DNA of 64,000 nucleotides from a virus: positions 33,862 through 97,861 of the IMG/VR virus record IMGVR_UViG_3300036771_000052; one strand, written 5' to 3'. Of this stretch, positions 39,670 to 47,828 are shown one piece after another (positions within the stretch are counted from its first letter, which is position 1; every line of letters starts with the position of its first letter). A program made the position numbers and the translations under genes. The notes beneath the pieces are model-generated. The model had not been told where the DNA came from, did not search any database, and saw only the letters and a program-made list of their open reading frames with translations.

Positions 39670-40589
39670 CGGGAACGCTGTTCATCACCAGGGGTTTGCC
39701 GGCGAGCGGGAAATCAACATTTGCTAAGAAGATCATTGAGTCCCGTCCGGCGGGGTCGGTGGTGAGGCTGTGTCGGGACGATTTCCGCGCGATGATGCTC
39801 CCATCTTACTACCGTCAACCGGAGTACCGCGCAGAGCAGATTGTGACTCTTGTCCAGCAGGGTCAGATCACCGCGTTGTTGTTGGCCGGGGTGGATGTGA
39901 TCGTGGACGACACTAATCTTCGAGCTCGCACCGTCAAAAGGTTAGCGATGATGGCGGAGAAAGCGGACGCGAAGTGGGAGTGTTTGGACCAGTTCCTTGA
40001 GGTTCCGGTGGAGGAATGCATCCGAAGGGATAAGGTTCGGGATAGTCCGATTGGAGAGATGGTGATTCGGGGGATGTGGCGGAAGTATTTGTCTCATGGT
40101 AGGCAGCTTCCTCTCCCGGAGTTTGACACGTGTGTGTTGGGGAAGCCGTATGTTCCCCCGGAGGGTGGGACGCCAGCTGTGATCGTGGACATCGACGGAA
40201 CTGTGGCGTTGATGAATGGTCGTGGACCTTACGACACCACAGGGTACGCAGAGGATAAACCGAACCTTCCGATTGTTGATGTGGTGCGGTTGGAGAAGAA
40301 AGCTGGGAACCACATCATTTTTTGCTCCGGTAGGGACAACAAGTTTTTCCCGGTGACACACAAGTGGATTGTAAAGAATGTGTTCGGCAAGCCGGACCCA
40401 GTGTTTTCCTTGTTTATGCGTCCCAACGACGATAAACGCAATGATGCGGTGGTGAAATTGGAGCTGTTCGACAAACACATCCGCCACGAATTCGATGTGA
40501 AAAGAGTCTATGACGACCGGGATCGTGTTGTTTCGGCTTACCGTGGAATAGGGTTGACCGTATTGCAGGTAGCGGAAGGAGATTTCTAA
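39666..40589 (+). CDS. T4 Pnkp-like polynucleotide 5'-kinase/3'-phosphatase
   Basis: 307 residues. The kinase domain (1-160) has P-loop GLPASGKST (residues 10-18), RDDFR, DDTNLR and a basic lid (VRDSPIGEMVIRGMWRKYL). The HAD phosphatase domain starts at VIVDIDGTVA (catalytic D175, D177) and continues with IFCSGRDNKFF and a DDR...V signature near the end. Kinase then phosphatase order and size match T4 Pnkp. It heals RNA ends (adds 5' phosphate, removes 2',3'-cyclic or 3' phosphate) before ligation. Overlaps the ligase as ATGA. Confidence 0.9.
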   Translation: MTGTLFITRGLPASGKSTFAKKIIESRPAGSVVRLCRDDFRAMMLPSYYRQPEYRAEQIVTLVQQGQITALLLAGVDVIVDDTNLRARTVKRLAMMAEKADAKWECLDQFLEVPVEECIRRDKVRDSPIGEMVIRGMWRKYLSHGRQLPLPEFDTCVLGKPYVPPEGGTPAVIVDIDGTVALMNGRGPYDTTGYAEDKPNLPIVDVVRLEKKAGNHIIFCSGRDNKFFPVTHKWIVKNVFGKPDPVFSLFMRPNDDKRNDAVVKLELFDKHIRHEFDVKRVYDDRDRVVSAYRGIGLTVLQVAEGDF

Positions 40590-41095
40590 TGACGGCGGCG
40601 TGTGGTCAACCCCGACGCTGGTCGGTGTGGTTAACCCATCACCAGCTGGAAGTGTATATTTTCTTCGCTGTCGGTGCGACTTTGAATCAAATGTTCGACA
40701 ACATGTTCGCTGTGGGTTTGTTGTTGACAGCGTTTGTGGGGTTGTGCGCGGTGTGTGTGGCGTTGATTCGACATAACGCGGTGTTGTGTGAGCGATGTAT
40801 CGCGGATTTCCCGGTTGATGGTGAGGCGCAGGCGGAGAAGCATAACTTGTCGCTGGCGTACACCCACAATATCAATAATATGTTGTGGCGCGCCGCGATT
40901 TACTGGTTCGCCGCGTTGATTATTGGTTCCGCGTGGCCGATTTTAACTGGGTTGCCGTGGGTTGTGATTTGTTTAGATTTACGCGCGAGGATGCTCCATC
41001 GCCGTTTGGAGCCGTGGTGTCCGTGGTGCCGGAACGATGACGATTGGGGTGTTTCTGTTGAGACACCTGTTCCGACTGGAGAGGCGACACGATGA
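40589..41095 (+). CDS. Membrane protein with Cys pairs, 168 aa
   Basis: ATG overlaps the Pnkp stop (TAATG). Four hydrophobic segments in two pairs (about 22-37, 40-60, 104-118, 122-140), with CERCIAD between pairs and PWCPWCRND near the end. It may be an integral membrane protein binding a metal on the inner side. Unknown function. Confidence 0.6.
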   Translation: MTAACGQPRRWSVWLTHHQLEVYIFFAVGATLNQMFDNMFAVGLLLTAFVGLCAVCVALIRHNAVLCERCIADFPVDGEAQAEKHNLSLAYTHNINNMLWRAAIYWFAALIIGSAWPILTGLPWVVICLDLRARMLHRRLEPWCPWCRNDDDWGVSVETPVPTGEATR

Positions 41096-41481
41096 ACGCT
41101 GAACCGTACCGTCAGACCATTCCCACGAACATGATTTTGGGGACGATGGCTGATGGGAAGGAACGTTATGGCGGTGAGATCGCCAGGATGACTGGGTTGC
41201 GACCTGCCAGTGTGTACGCGATTTTGTATAGATTGTATTCGCGGGGTTTTTTGTTGGACCGGTGGGAGAATGTTGCCACGTTGCGGGGTCCGCGGAAACG
41301 GTATTGGCGATTGAACCCGGAGAACCCCCTTCCTACTGAGTTGGAGCAGTTGCGTGCGGAGAATCTGGTGTTGAAGCGGCAGCTGCGGGAGAAGTCGACG
41401 GCGCAGGTGGCGTTGGCGGAGGAGTTCCATTCGTTGGTTGATGAGGTTCGGAAGGGTTTGTCTGCGATGGTGCAAAAGTGA
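41092..41481 (+). CDS. PadR-like winged-helix regulator
   Basis: 129 residues. The order NMILGTMADGKERYGGEIARMTGLRPASVYAILYRLYSRGFL, then RGPRKRYWRL, is the PadR winged-helix with wing; a coiled-coil end (ELEQLRAENLVLKRQL) would give dimers. It may control early genes or host genes. Confidence 0.75.
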   Translation: MNAEPYRQTIPTNMILGTMADGKERYGGEIARMTGLRPASVYAILYRLYSRGFLLDRWENVATLRGPRKRYWRLNPENPLPTELEQLRAENLVLKRQLREKSTAQVALAEEFHSLVDEVRKGLSAMVQK

Positions 41482-42776
41482 CGCTCACATACAATCAGAG
41501 GATGCGCGCGGCCGATGCGTTGCGCTACCAGGTCACCCCGAGCGCGGTTCACCCGTTCCACACGTTGACGTCGAGCCAACAGGAATATTGGCTTGGCCAG
41601 GCGGATGCGGTAATCGACCAGTTGCGTGAAGAAGACTTGATTGATGACGACACGAAGCGGGATGGGACGATCACCGCGATGGGGGATGAGATTGAGCGTC
41701 TCCAATCGCAGTTGAAGGAATGTCGAAAGCAGATCATCGAACTGTCGGCCACCATTAATCGGCGTAATTCGTCGTTGACTGGTGAGGATATGCGTAAGCG
41801 CGCGGCGAGTGCGGCGCGATGCGCATATCTACAAGACGCTGGTTCGTCCTTCGACGATATCACTCCATATAACCAGGAGAGATGGTATGCGGTGGCGGAC
41901 GCGGTCATTCTCCGACTCCAGGACGACGGATTGATTGCGGAAGGTCGTTGTCCGGACGCGCTATCGAAGATCTACAAGCTGTGGAACGACGACAGCCTCG
42001 AACACTACCGGAGGCATCTCTCCTCAAGTTGGCCTGCTCTGCTTGAAGCGATTGATGAGTTGGTGAATTGTGGCGACACCACGTCCAGCGAGATTGCAGC
42101 GCTCAAGGCCGAGGTTGAGCTGTGGAAGCGGCGTAAGAACTTCGTGGACTCCCGCATGGAAGTTCTTTTGGGGAAGAACGCTAGTCTTGAGCAGAGGATC
42201 GCAACGCTCGTCGGGGACAATGAGAGCCTTGTCAAGATGGCTGAACACGAGAGCAGCTACTACGAACGTTATCGGACTGCTGTTGCGCGAGCGGACCGTA
42301 TAGACGATGAGGTCAAACGTTTCCAGACGAGTAATCAGCGACTTCGTGACGATCTAACTGCCGCAAATAAGAGAGCAAAACACTTCGAACAGGTCAAGGA
42401 TTCTTTGCGTAAAGTGTTCGACGTCGACCGCGAGAAATGGACCGTAGAGATCGGGGAACTGAAGCGACACAACGAGGAACTCACGTCCCTCAACAAATAC
42501 CTTGAGGACGACAGAGAGACGTGGAAGTGGTCGGACTTCACGTCGTCGAGTGAGTTGGAGAAGTTGCGCAAGCAAATCGCGGAGATCACCGACGATATGG
42601 CGTGTGGGGTAGCCGATTGCGGATGCGCGCCGAAGAATCTTCTACCGTATTTCAACCGGTTGATGAGAATTCGAGACCCGAAACCTGGGAAACCCGTCTA
42701 CAAGAAGGTGCTCAATGGGAAAAGTCACGGTCACCGAGTGGGAGATTCGGTACAGGAGTCTGCATTGGGAGACTGA
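41478..42776 (+). CDS. Coiled-coil protein with duplicated N-terminal domain
   Basis: 432 residues, GTG start in a GTGA overlap. A unit of about 50 residues (QRMRAADALRYQ ... YWLGQADAVIDQLREEDLIDDD) is repeated at about 108-160 (KRAASAARCAYLQ ... RWYAVADAVILRLQDDGLIAEG). The rest is a long coiled coil (230-390) and a Cys-containing end (CGVADCGCAPKN). Base composition is nearer to 53% GC than its neighbours. Function unknown; perhaps a scaffold. Confidence 0.6.
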   Translation: MTLTYNQRMRAADALRYQVTPSAVHPFHTLTSSQQEYWLGQADAVIDQLREEDLIDDDTKRDGTITAMGDEIERLQSQLKECRKQIIELSATINRRNSSLTGEDMRKRAASAARCAYLQDAGSSFDDITPYNQERWYAVADAVILRLQDDGLIAEGRCPDALSKIYKLWNDDSLEHYRRHLSSSWPALLEAIDELVNCGDTTSSEIAALKAEVELWKRRKNFVDSRMEVLLGKNASLEQRIATLVGDNESLVKMAEHESSYYERYRTAVARADRIDDEVKRFQTSNQRLRDDLTAANKRAKHFEQVKDSLRKVFDVDREKWTVEIGELKRHNEELTSLNKYLEDDRETWKWSDFTSSSELEKLRKQIAEITDDMACGVADCGCAPKNLLPYFNRLMRIRDPKPGKPVYKKVLNGKSHGHRVGDSVQESALGD

Positions 42777-42942
42777 AGAGTTCAGCGACTATGTTTCTGT
42801 TGAAGAATGTTTAGATGAAGCGGAAGCGATGGATGTCTATCGGGACCTCAAAATGTCTCCGAATGCGTATACGGATGTTCACCTCATGAAACGGATCGTG
42901 GTCCGTGATGAGGCCGAGTGGGAAGAAGTTTTAGATGACTGA
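42715..42942 (+). CDS. Hypothetical acidic protein, 75 aa
   Basis: The ATG lies 62 bases inside the preceding gene. Acidic (WETEEFSDYVSVEECLDEAEAMDVYRDL). Overlaps the VWA gene start. Supported by coupling, no family. Confidence 0.45.
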   Translation: MGKVTVTEWEIRYRSLHWETEEFSDYVSVEECLDEAEAMDVYRDLKMSPNAYTDVHLMKRIVVRDEAEWEEVLDD

Positions 42943-43570
42943 CGCGAATTATACGGCGATCATGCTGTTGGTGGACCGTAGTGGCTCGATGATTTCGATT
43001 AGGGACAGCGCCGCTGAGGCTGTCAACGGGTTTTTGGATCAGCAGAGGACGGCTACAGGTCGGCGTACGGTGCGGGTCGCGCAGTTCGACACCCAGTATG
43101 AGACAGTCCACAAATCCCTCAACGCTGCGGACATCCCGAAGTATGAATTGCTTCCTCGTTATGGGACAGCGTTGCATGACGCGATGGGATGCTCCATTGA
43201 CGAGTTTGGTGCTGAGCTTGCTCTGTTGAAGGAGGAGGAGCGTCCGTCCACGGTGATCTATGCGGTGATGACTGACGGGTTGGAGAATGCGTCGACGGAG
43301 TACACCCGCGAACAGATTCGGGAGATGGTTCGCCACCAGGAAGACAAATACTCGTGGCAGATTCTGTACTTGGGTGCGAACCAGGACGCAATCCGGGTCG
43401 GTCATGGTTTGGGTGTTCGCATGGATAGGTCTATCTCGTATTCGGCGAGTGATGTGGGGACGCGCGCGGTGACGAATTCGCTGTCTGGGTATGTGGCGGC
43501 GGCGTCGGCGGGAACTCACGCCACGTTTTCCGATGAGGATCGTGAAGAGGCCATGAAGGATGATGAATGA
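42935..43570 (+). CDS. Von Willebrand factor A (VWA) domain protein
   Basis: 211 residues. The complete MIDAS metal site is present: DRSGSM (residues 14-19), the Thr in RYGTALHDAM and the Asp in VMTDGLENAS. The fold order (IMLLVDRSGSM, TVRVAQFD, TVIYAVMTD, SWQILYLGAN) is that of bacterial VWA proteins. These pair with MoxR-type ATPases, one of which lies at 31680. Confidence 0.85.
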   Translation: MTDANYTAIMLLVDRSGSMISIRDSAAEAVNGFLDQQRTATGRRTVRVAQFDTQYETVHKSLNAADIPKYELLPRYGTALHDAMGCSIDEFGAELALLKEEERPSTVIYAVMTDGLENASTEYTREQIREMVRHQEDKYSWQILYLGANQDAIRVGHGLGVRMDRSISYSASDVGTRAVTNSLSGYVAAASAGTHATFSDEDREEAMKDDE

Positions 43571-43727
43571 ATCTTTATACCGGTTTTTGACGGAGAAGTT
43601 GTCGAAAGCGCCGTGTGAGTGTTGGGGGACGAACGAACGATGGTGTCCGGAGTGGCATGACCAGGATGAGTGGTGTTGGCCGTGTGAAGCGCGAGCAAGA
43701 TTGGACGGAACCTGGCGTGGACCCTGA
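43563..43727 (+). CDS. Small Cys/Trp-rich protein, 54 aa
   Basis: ATG 43563 overlaps the VWA stop. The product has six Cys in the order C-x-C, C, C-x2-C-like spacing (APCECWG, RWCPEWH, EWCWPCEA) and seven Trp. It probably binds zinc. Its stop overlaps the next gene. Support is from overlaps on both sides. Confidence 0.5.
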   Translation: MNESLYRFLTEKLSKAPCECWGTNERWCPEWHDQDEWCWPCEARARLDGTWRGP

Positions 43728-43875
43728 CGACAAAGTGGAGGACCCACTTCTAGTTTTGGCTGATCAGCTTCACGTCCTCATCAGCCAGGAACAGGAATGT
43801 TCCGAACCGGATGGTGATCCGATGTGTTATCGGTTAGCGACGGAGCTTATACGTTTGGGTTGGCGGAATGACTGA
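43717..43875 (+). CDS. Hypothetical small protein, 52 aa
   Basis: GTG 43717 with GGAA five bases upstream, overlapping the preceding stop. Acidic helical protein (LLVLADQLHVLISQEQECSEPDGDP). Function unknown. Confidence 0.45.
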   Translation: MDPDDKVEDPLLVLADQLHVLISQEQECSEPDGDPMCYRLATELIRLGWRND

Positions 43876-44092
43876 CGAGGAAGTGGCCGCGCTGCGTTGG
43901 GAGCATTCGAAGCTTTTAGCGGAGGTGGAGAAGCTTCGTCGTATTGCGGAGCGTGTCGCCGGGGCTCTCTGCGAACACGCTTCTTCTGTTGAGGGTCGGC
44001 GTTGTTCGCAGTGGTTGATCAATGGGGAGATTTTGTGGTGTTGGCCGTGTCAAGTCCGAGCAGTGTTAGAAGGGAGTTGGGATGGACGCTGA
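43868..44092 (+). CDS. Hypothetical small protein, 74 aa
   Basis: ATG in overlap with the preceding stop. A helical N-terminus (VAALRWEHSKLLAEVEKLRRIAERVAGALC) and a Cys-containing end (RRCSQWLI, WCWPCQV) that resembles small zinc-binding phage proteins. Confidence 0.5.
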   Translation: MTDEEVAALRWEHSKLLAEVEKLRRIAERVAGALCEHASSVEGRRCSQWLINGEILWCWPCQVRAVLEGSWDGR

Positions 44093-44375
44093 GTTCGAGT
44101 GTCCCGAGTGTGGAGCGGTGGTCCGTGGTCAGATGGCGAACGTGGATGAACCTATTTTGATTGATTTGCCGCTGGAGCCGCCGCGGAATCGTATCATCGA
44201 AATGGTCAATGGTTGTGGTGAGGTTGTGGAAAGTTATGTTTATGATGAGAAGGTGGGTGAGTGGTCTCTGACGGAGACTGGGTTTCATTTTATGTGGTAT
44301 GAGATTGTTGGTGATGCTATGTCCGCGGGTGAAACTCTGCGGAGTGTGCGTAATGAGGAGGAAGTATGTATCTGA
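44082..44375 (+). CDS. Zinc-ribbon protein, 97 aa
   Basis: Starts with FECPECGAVVRG, half a zinc ribbon, and then a beta-rich body (DEPILIDLPLEPPRNRIIEMVNGCGE). Overlaps neighbours on both sides. Function unknown. Confidence 0.5.
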   Translation: MDAEFECPECGAVVRGQMANVDEPILIDLPLEPPRNRIIEMVNGCGEVVESYVYDEKVGEWSLTETGFHFMWYEIVGDAMSAGETLRSVRNEEEVCI

Positions 44376-44635
44376 ATGTTGATCCGGTTGTTCCGATTGT
44401 TCCGATTGTTCCGCATGCTGTGGAGCCGGTCACTCCGGTGGTTCCGCATGTGATTGCTCCGGTGGGTCCGTATCTGCCGCGGTTGGCGGTGGATATGCCG
44501 GTGGTGCGTTCGTCGGTGTTGCCGTGTGCGCCGGTGCCGTCGGGTGCGTCGGAGGCGGTGTTGTTGTTGGCTATCGTGGGGTTGGGTTTGATTGTGTGGT
44601 TGGTTGTCCAGATGATTCGAGAATGGCGCGCATAG
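44366..44635 (+). CDS. Pro/Val-rich single-pass membrane protein
   Basis: 89 residues. Repeats of VVPIVP/VVPHV type fill the first half; a hydrophobic helix lies at about 63-83 (VLLLAIVGLGLIVWLVVQM), then a basic end (REWRA). It would sit with the repeat part outside. Confidence 0.5.
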   Translation: MYLNVDPVVPIVPIVPHAVEPVTPVVPHVIAPVGPYLPRLAVDMPVVRSSVLPCAPVPSGASEAVLLLAIVGLGLIVWLVVQMIREWRA

Positions 44636-44715
44636 ATATATACGGTTTAGGTTGTTTTCCGTGTAGATGATTAAGACCGAATGGTTGAATTCCGTTGGTG
44701 AAGAGTCGATAAACG

Positions 44716-44744
44716 TTCACAACCCACCTCAGGTGCGGTAGATT
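44716..44744 (+). promoter_or_regulatory. Possible rightward promoter
   Basis: TTCACA (44716-44721), 17-base spacer, TAGATT (44739-44744), in the 137-base gap before the gene at 44773. Plausible sigma-70-type promoter. Confidence 0.45.
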
Positions 44745-44772
44745 CCTCACTACGGGGGAAGAAGGAGTTCCG

Positions 44773-45087
44773 GTGGGAAAACACAGCCGGCCACCCACAC
44801 CACTGCAACAGTTCAACAGAAAATCCCGGCGAGCATGCGCGAAATGGGGGTCCTCCATAGCTTTAAGTTACCTCATCATCTCCGTCGCCGCCGTGAACAC
44901 ACAAGCCATCGCGGCACCACTCGACGTACACAAACCACCCGTCCACCACACACCAACAAGAATCGAACCAATCACCACCGCACCACTGCTAAAACAACCC
45001 CCTCCGCATGTGTTGATACAGCATCATGTGTGGCATCACGTGTGGAAAGACACACGCCACCACGTAAGAAAGCATCGTCGTGTATGA
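44773..45087 (+). CDS. His-rich secreted or membrane protein, 104 aa
   Basis: GTG 44773 with AAGGAG eight bases upstream. A basic N-terminus, a hydrophobic segment with signal-peptide features (SSIALSYLIISVAAVNTQAIAA), then a Pro-rich part and a His-rich end (VHHTP, IQHHVWHHVWKDTRHHVRKH). A second histidine-rich envelope protein besides the one at 13146. Confidence 0.55.
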   Translation: MGKHSRPPTPLQQFNRKSRRACAKWGSSIALSYLIISVAAVNTQAIAAPLDVHKPPVHHTPTRIEPITTAPLLKQPPPHVLIQHHVWHHVWKDTRHHVRKHRRV

Positions 45088-45286
45088 GTTGAAGGATTGC
45101 GCCGGCTGCGGGGAGCGTATGGAAATCCGGGACCTCCCGAACCATCTAGGGTTGGAACCGAAGTGGCGGTACAACAAACGGAAGTTCCATAATCGAGTGT
45201 GCAGGGAGGGTAGGAGAGCTGATGCCGGATATCAGCAAGTTGGAAGCTGTCCTCGATCAGATCAGGATGCACCCGGAGACACATAA
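45080..45286 (+). CDS. Small C-x2-C protein, 68 aa
   Basis: GTG 45080 overlaps the preceding stop. Contains KDCAGCGERMEIRDLPNHLGLEPKWRY, a single zinc-knuckle-like pair. The last third overlaps the next gene by 65 bases, which weakens the call. Confidence 0.4.
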   Translation: MYELKDCAGCGERMEIRDLPNHLGLEPKWRYNKRKFHNRVCREGRRADAGYQQVGSCPRSDQDAPGDT

Positions 45287-45644
45287 CCAGGTGTATTGGG
45301 GTAAGAAAACTGCGTGTCACACGGCATACTGCTTCGCCGGGTGGACATGTGTACTGGAGGGATACAAGGATTTCGATTGGGAACTGTTTCGCCACACGTC
45401 GGTTGAGCTCGCCGAGTGTGTGAAAGTCGACGGCGCCTATCGTACGATCGGTGCTTTCGCCAGAGAAATTCTCGGGTTGAGCTCCAACTACGCTAACGTT
45501 TTGTTCTCTGCGACGAACACGTTTGATGAGCTTGAGTTGATGGTGAAGAACATCTCCAACGGCGACCACATCACTCACAATATCGAGAGGTTCGCCAAGT
45601 TCAACGCAGGACTGGAAGCCATCTGGGAACAGATCAATGGCTAA
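45222..45644 (+). CDS. Hypothetical protein, first of a tandem paralog pair
   Basis: 140 residues. Shares with the next product the order LEAVLDQIRMHPETHNQ, W, CHTAYCFAGWTC, AREILGLSSNYANVLFSATNTFDELELMVKNISNG. The family is not named here; two Cys near FAG may be functional. Overlaps the next gene by 8 bases. Confidence 0.6.
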   Translation: MPDISKLEAVLDQIRMHPETHNQVYWGKKTACHTAYCFAGWTCVLEGYKDFDWELFRHTSVELAECVKVDGAYRTIGAFAREILGLSSNYANVLFSATNTFDELELMVKNISNGDHITHNIERFAKFNAGLEAIWEQING

Positions 45645-46050
45645 CATCCCTAAATGCGAGAGTGTCCTAGGGTACATCCTCACCCATCCCGATGAGCATG
45701 ATCAGTATGTGTGGGCTGAGAGAGGTCCGTGCGGAACAACGATGTGTTTCGCGGGAACAGCGGTCCATCTGTCGAATGAATATGACTTACTTTGGGGGAG
45801 GTGGACTGATGCCGACTACTGGTCTGCGCCTACAGCGAAACGTAAACGTGATGGCGTGATTGTGGCGGTGTCGGATGCGGCGCAAGAACTCCTTGGTCTC
45901 ACCGACAAACAAGCGAACTATATGTTCCACGCCGCAAACGATGTCGATGATTTGGAGCGGGGGGTGAAGAACATGGCTAATGGAGTCGACCCGGATGACG
46001 AAGGGGATGAGGTTTATGATGACGACTATGAAATTGATGACGCTGCTTAA
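45637..46050 (+). CDS. Hypothetical protein, second of a tandem paralog pair
   Basis: 137 residues, diverged copy of the 45222 product (CESVLGYILTHPDEHDQYVW, CGTTMCFAGTAV, AQELLGLTDKQANYMFHAANDVDDLERGVKNMANG) with an added acidic end (DPDDEGDEVYDDDYEIDD). It arose by gene duplication. Confidence 0.6.
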   Translation: MANIPKCESVLGYILTHPDEHDQYVWAERGPCGTTMCFAGTAVHLSNEYDLLWGRWTDADYWSAPTAKRKRDGVIVAVSDAAQELLGLTDKQANYMFHAANDVDDLERGVKNMANGVDPDDEGDEVYDDDYEIDDAA

Positions 46051-46058
46051 GGATGTGA

Positions 46059-47828
46059 ATGAACGCTCCCCCGAAGCGTAATAAAGCTGGCTACTACACG
46101 CTCCCCGATGGCCAAAAGTGTCTGTCAGTGACGAATGTGATCAAGTTCGGTGTTCCGAAGGATTTGACGGAGTGGGCGGCTTGGGAAGTCGCCAATGCGG
46201 CTGTGGAAGCTGTACCGAAATTGTCTCGGATGCGTGGGTCATCGGCGCGGTGGGAGATGATCCGATACCTTCAAGAAACACCCAACCGCAAGAGGGACGC
46301 CGCTGGGGATTTTGGTACGGCTATCCACGATATCGCGGAGGCTTATGTTCTTGGTAAGCCGATCGGGAATCCGGAGCCGGATCAGACTCCGTTTGTCCAG
46401 GCGTTTGAGAATTTTCTGGAGGATCATCAGCCGGTTTATCATGCGGCTGAGTTGGTGGTGGCGCATCCGGAGCATGGGTGGGCTGGCAGGTGTGATGCGT
46501 GGTGTGAACTACCGAAATTACCGGGATTCGATGGTGTGATTTCGGTGATCGACTACAAAGGTCTGGCGTTGGACACGCCACTGCCGACTCCAACGGGGTG
46601 GACGACAATGCGTGACGTTCAGGTAGGTGACACATTGTTCGGCTCGAATGGTCGTCCGTGTACTGTCACCGCGAAATCTGAGGTGCATTGGAGACAGTGT
46701 TATCGGATTCGTTTCGATGATACGAGCTCAGTGATCTGCGACGATGAGCATCTCTGGATGTCCGACCACGGACCCGGCGGTAAGACTCGACGGTCAGTCC
46801 TCACTACCGATGAGATTCGGCGCACGTTGACGCTTGGAGGACAGAAGCAACACCGTATTCCAATTGCTGGCGCGCTCGATCTTCCGCCGAGAGAGTTGCC
46901 GATCCACCCGTATGTTCTTGGATGCTGGCTGGGAGATGGCAAAGCCACTTCAGGTGAGGTCTCGAAGCCTGATGCGGAGCTGTTCGAAAACATTGAGGCG
47001 TGCGGATATCGGGTTGGTCCCGATTACTATCCTGACGGATGTAGAACGAGCACGATTTACGGTTTGAGAACACAACTACGTAAAGCAGATTTGTTGGGTC
47101 AGAAGAGGATGCCGGGGGTCTACCTCCGCTCTGGTTATGATCAGCGTCTCGCGCTGATGCGAGGACTGATGGATACGGATGGTTCGTGGAACTCTGAACG
47201 CAAGCAGGCAGTCTTCTGTTCCTCAGATAAAGCTTTGGCTCTTCAGTTTCAGGAGTTGGCCTGTTCACTGGGACAACGCGCTCTTCTCCAGGAGGTGAAA
47301 GCGCATGGTTTCGGGTTGGATGTCATTACCTATAAGGTTGTGTTTTCGGCTGTAGAGATTAATCCGTTCCGGCTCTCACGCAAGGCGAACCTGGTGCAGC
47401 CTGCCGGGAGCAGATCGCTTTCCCGGCGGAGAATGGTGATTGAAGTAGAGAGTGTACCGACGGTGCCGACGCAATGTATCACCGTGGATTCGCCGGATAA
47501 CACGTACCTGTGTACTGAGTCGATGATCCCAACTCACAACACCGGCAAGAATGCTTACCCGGAGGCGTGTTTGCAGTTGTCGTGTTATCAGAGAGCGATT
47601 AAGTGTTGGTTAGATGATGGGACTGAGGGGTTGCCGCCGGCCGCGGTGAATGCGTTTGTGTTGCATATTCGACCGGATAAGTATCCGGATAGGGGTTATG
47701 CGTTGATTCCGTGTGATACGTCGGATGAGGTGTATGGGTATTTCCGTGCGGCTCAGCAGGTGGCGGAGTGGAACATGTCCCGATCGAAGTCGGCGTTGGG
47801 TGATGCGGTGGAGTTGGAGGCGGTCTGA
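46059..47828 (+). CDS. Cas4/RecB-like exonuclease interrupted by an intein
   Basis: 589 codons. The extein parts (1-167 and 495-589) form a PD-(D/E)XK nuclease: H in GTAIHDIAEAY, D in GWAGRCDAWCEL, then ISVIDYK joined after splicing to TGK, giving the DYKTGK signature, and QLSCYQRA. It probably resects DNA during recombination or replication, as in other actinophages with a Cas4-family protein. Without intein removal the active site (DYK-TGK) would be broken. AAGGA precedes ATG 46059. Confidence 0.85.
   Translation: MNAPPKRNKAGYYTLPDGQKCLSVTNVIKFGVPKDLTEWAAWEVANAAVEAVPKLSRMRGSSARWEMIRYLQETPNRKRDAAGDFGTAIHDIAEAYVLGKPIGNPEPDQTPFVQAFENFLEDHQPVYHAAELVVAHPEHGWAGRCDAWCELPKLPGFDGVISVIDYKGLALDTPLPTPTGWTTMRDVQVGDTLFGSNGRPCTVTAKSEVHWRQCYRIRFDDTSSVICDDEHLWMSDHGPGGKTRRSVLTTDEIRRTLTLGGQKQHRIPIAGALDLPPRELPIHPYVLGCWLGDGKATSGEVSKPDAELFENIEACGYRVGPDYYPDGCRTSTIYGLRTQLRKADLLGQKRMPGVYLRSGYDQRLALMRGLMDTDGSWNSERKQAVFCSSDKALALQFQELACSLGQRALLQEVKAHGFGLDVITYKVVFSAVEINPFRLSRKANLVQPAGSRSLSRRRMVIEVESVPTVPTQCITVDSPDNTYLCTESMIPTHNTGKNAYPEACLQLSCYQRAIKCWLDDGTEGLPPAAVNAFVLHIRPDKYPDRGYALIPCDTSDEVYGYFRAAQQVAEWNMSRSKSALGDAVELEAV
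46560..47540 (+). mobile_element. Class 3 intein with LAGLIDADG endonuclease
   Basis: 327 residues between DYK and TGK of the nuclease. Block A is ALDTPLPTPTGW, starting G1 rather than Cys or Ser. The W-C-T set of class 3 inteins is seen: W in DDEHLWMS, C in TQCITVDSP, T in the end block PTHN; the next extein residue is Thr. Two endonuclease motifs (VLGCWLGDGKA and LMRGLMDTDGS) keep their acidic residues, so homing activity looks intact. GC content is a little lower than that of the flanking extein. Confidence 0.9.
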
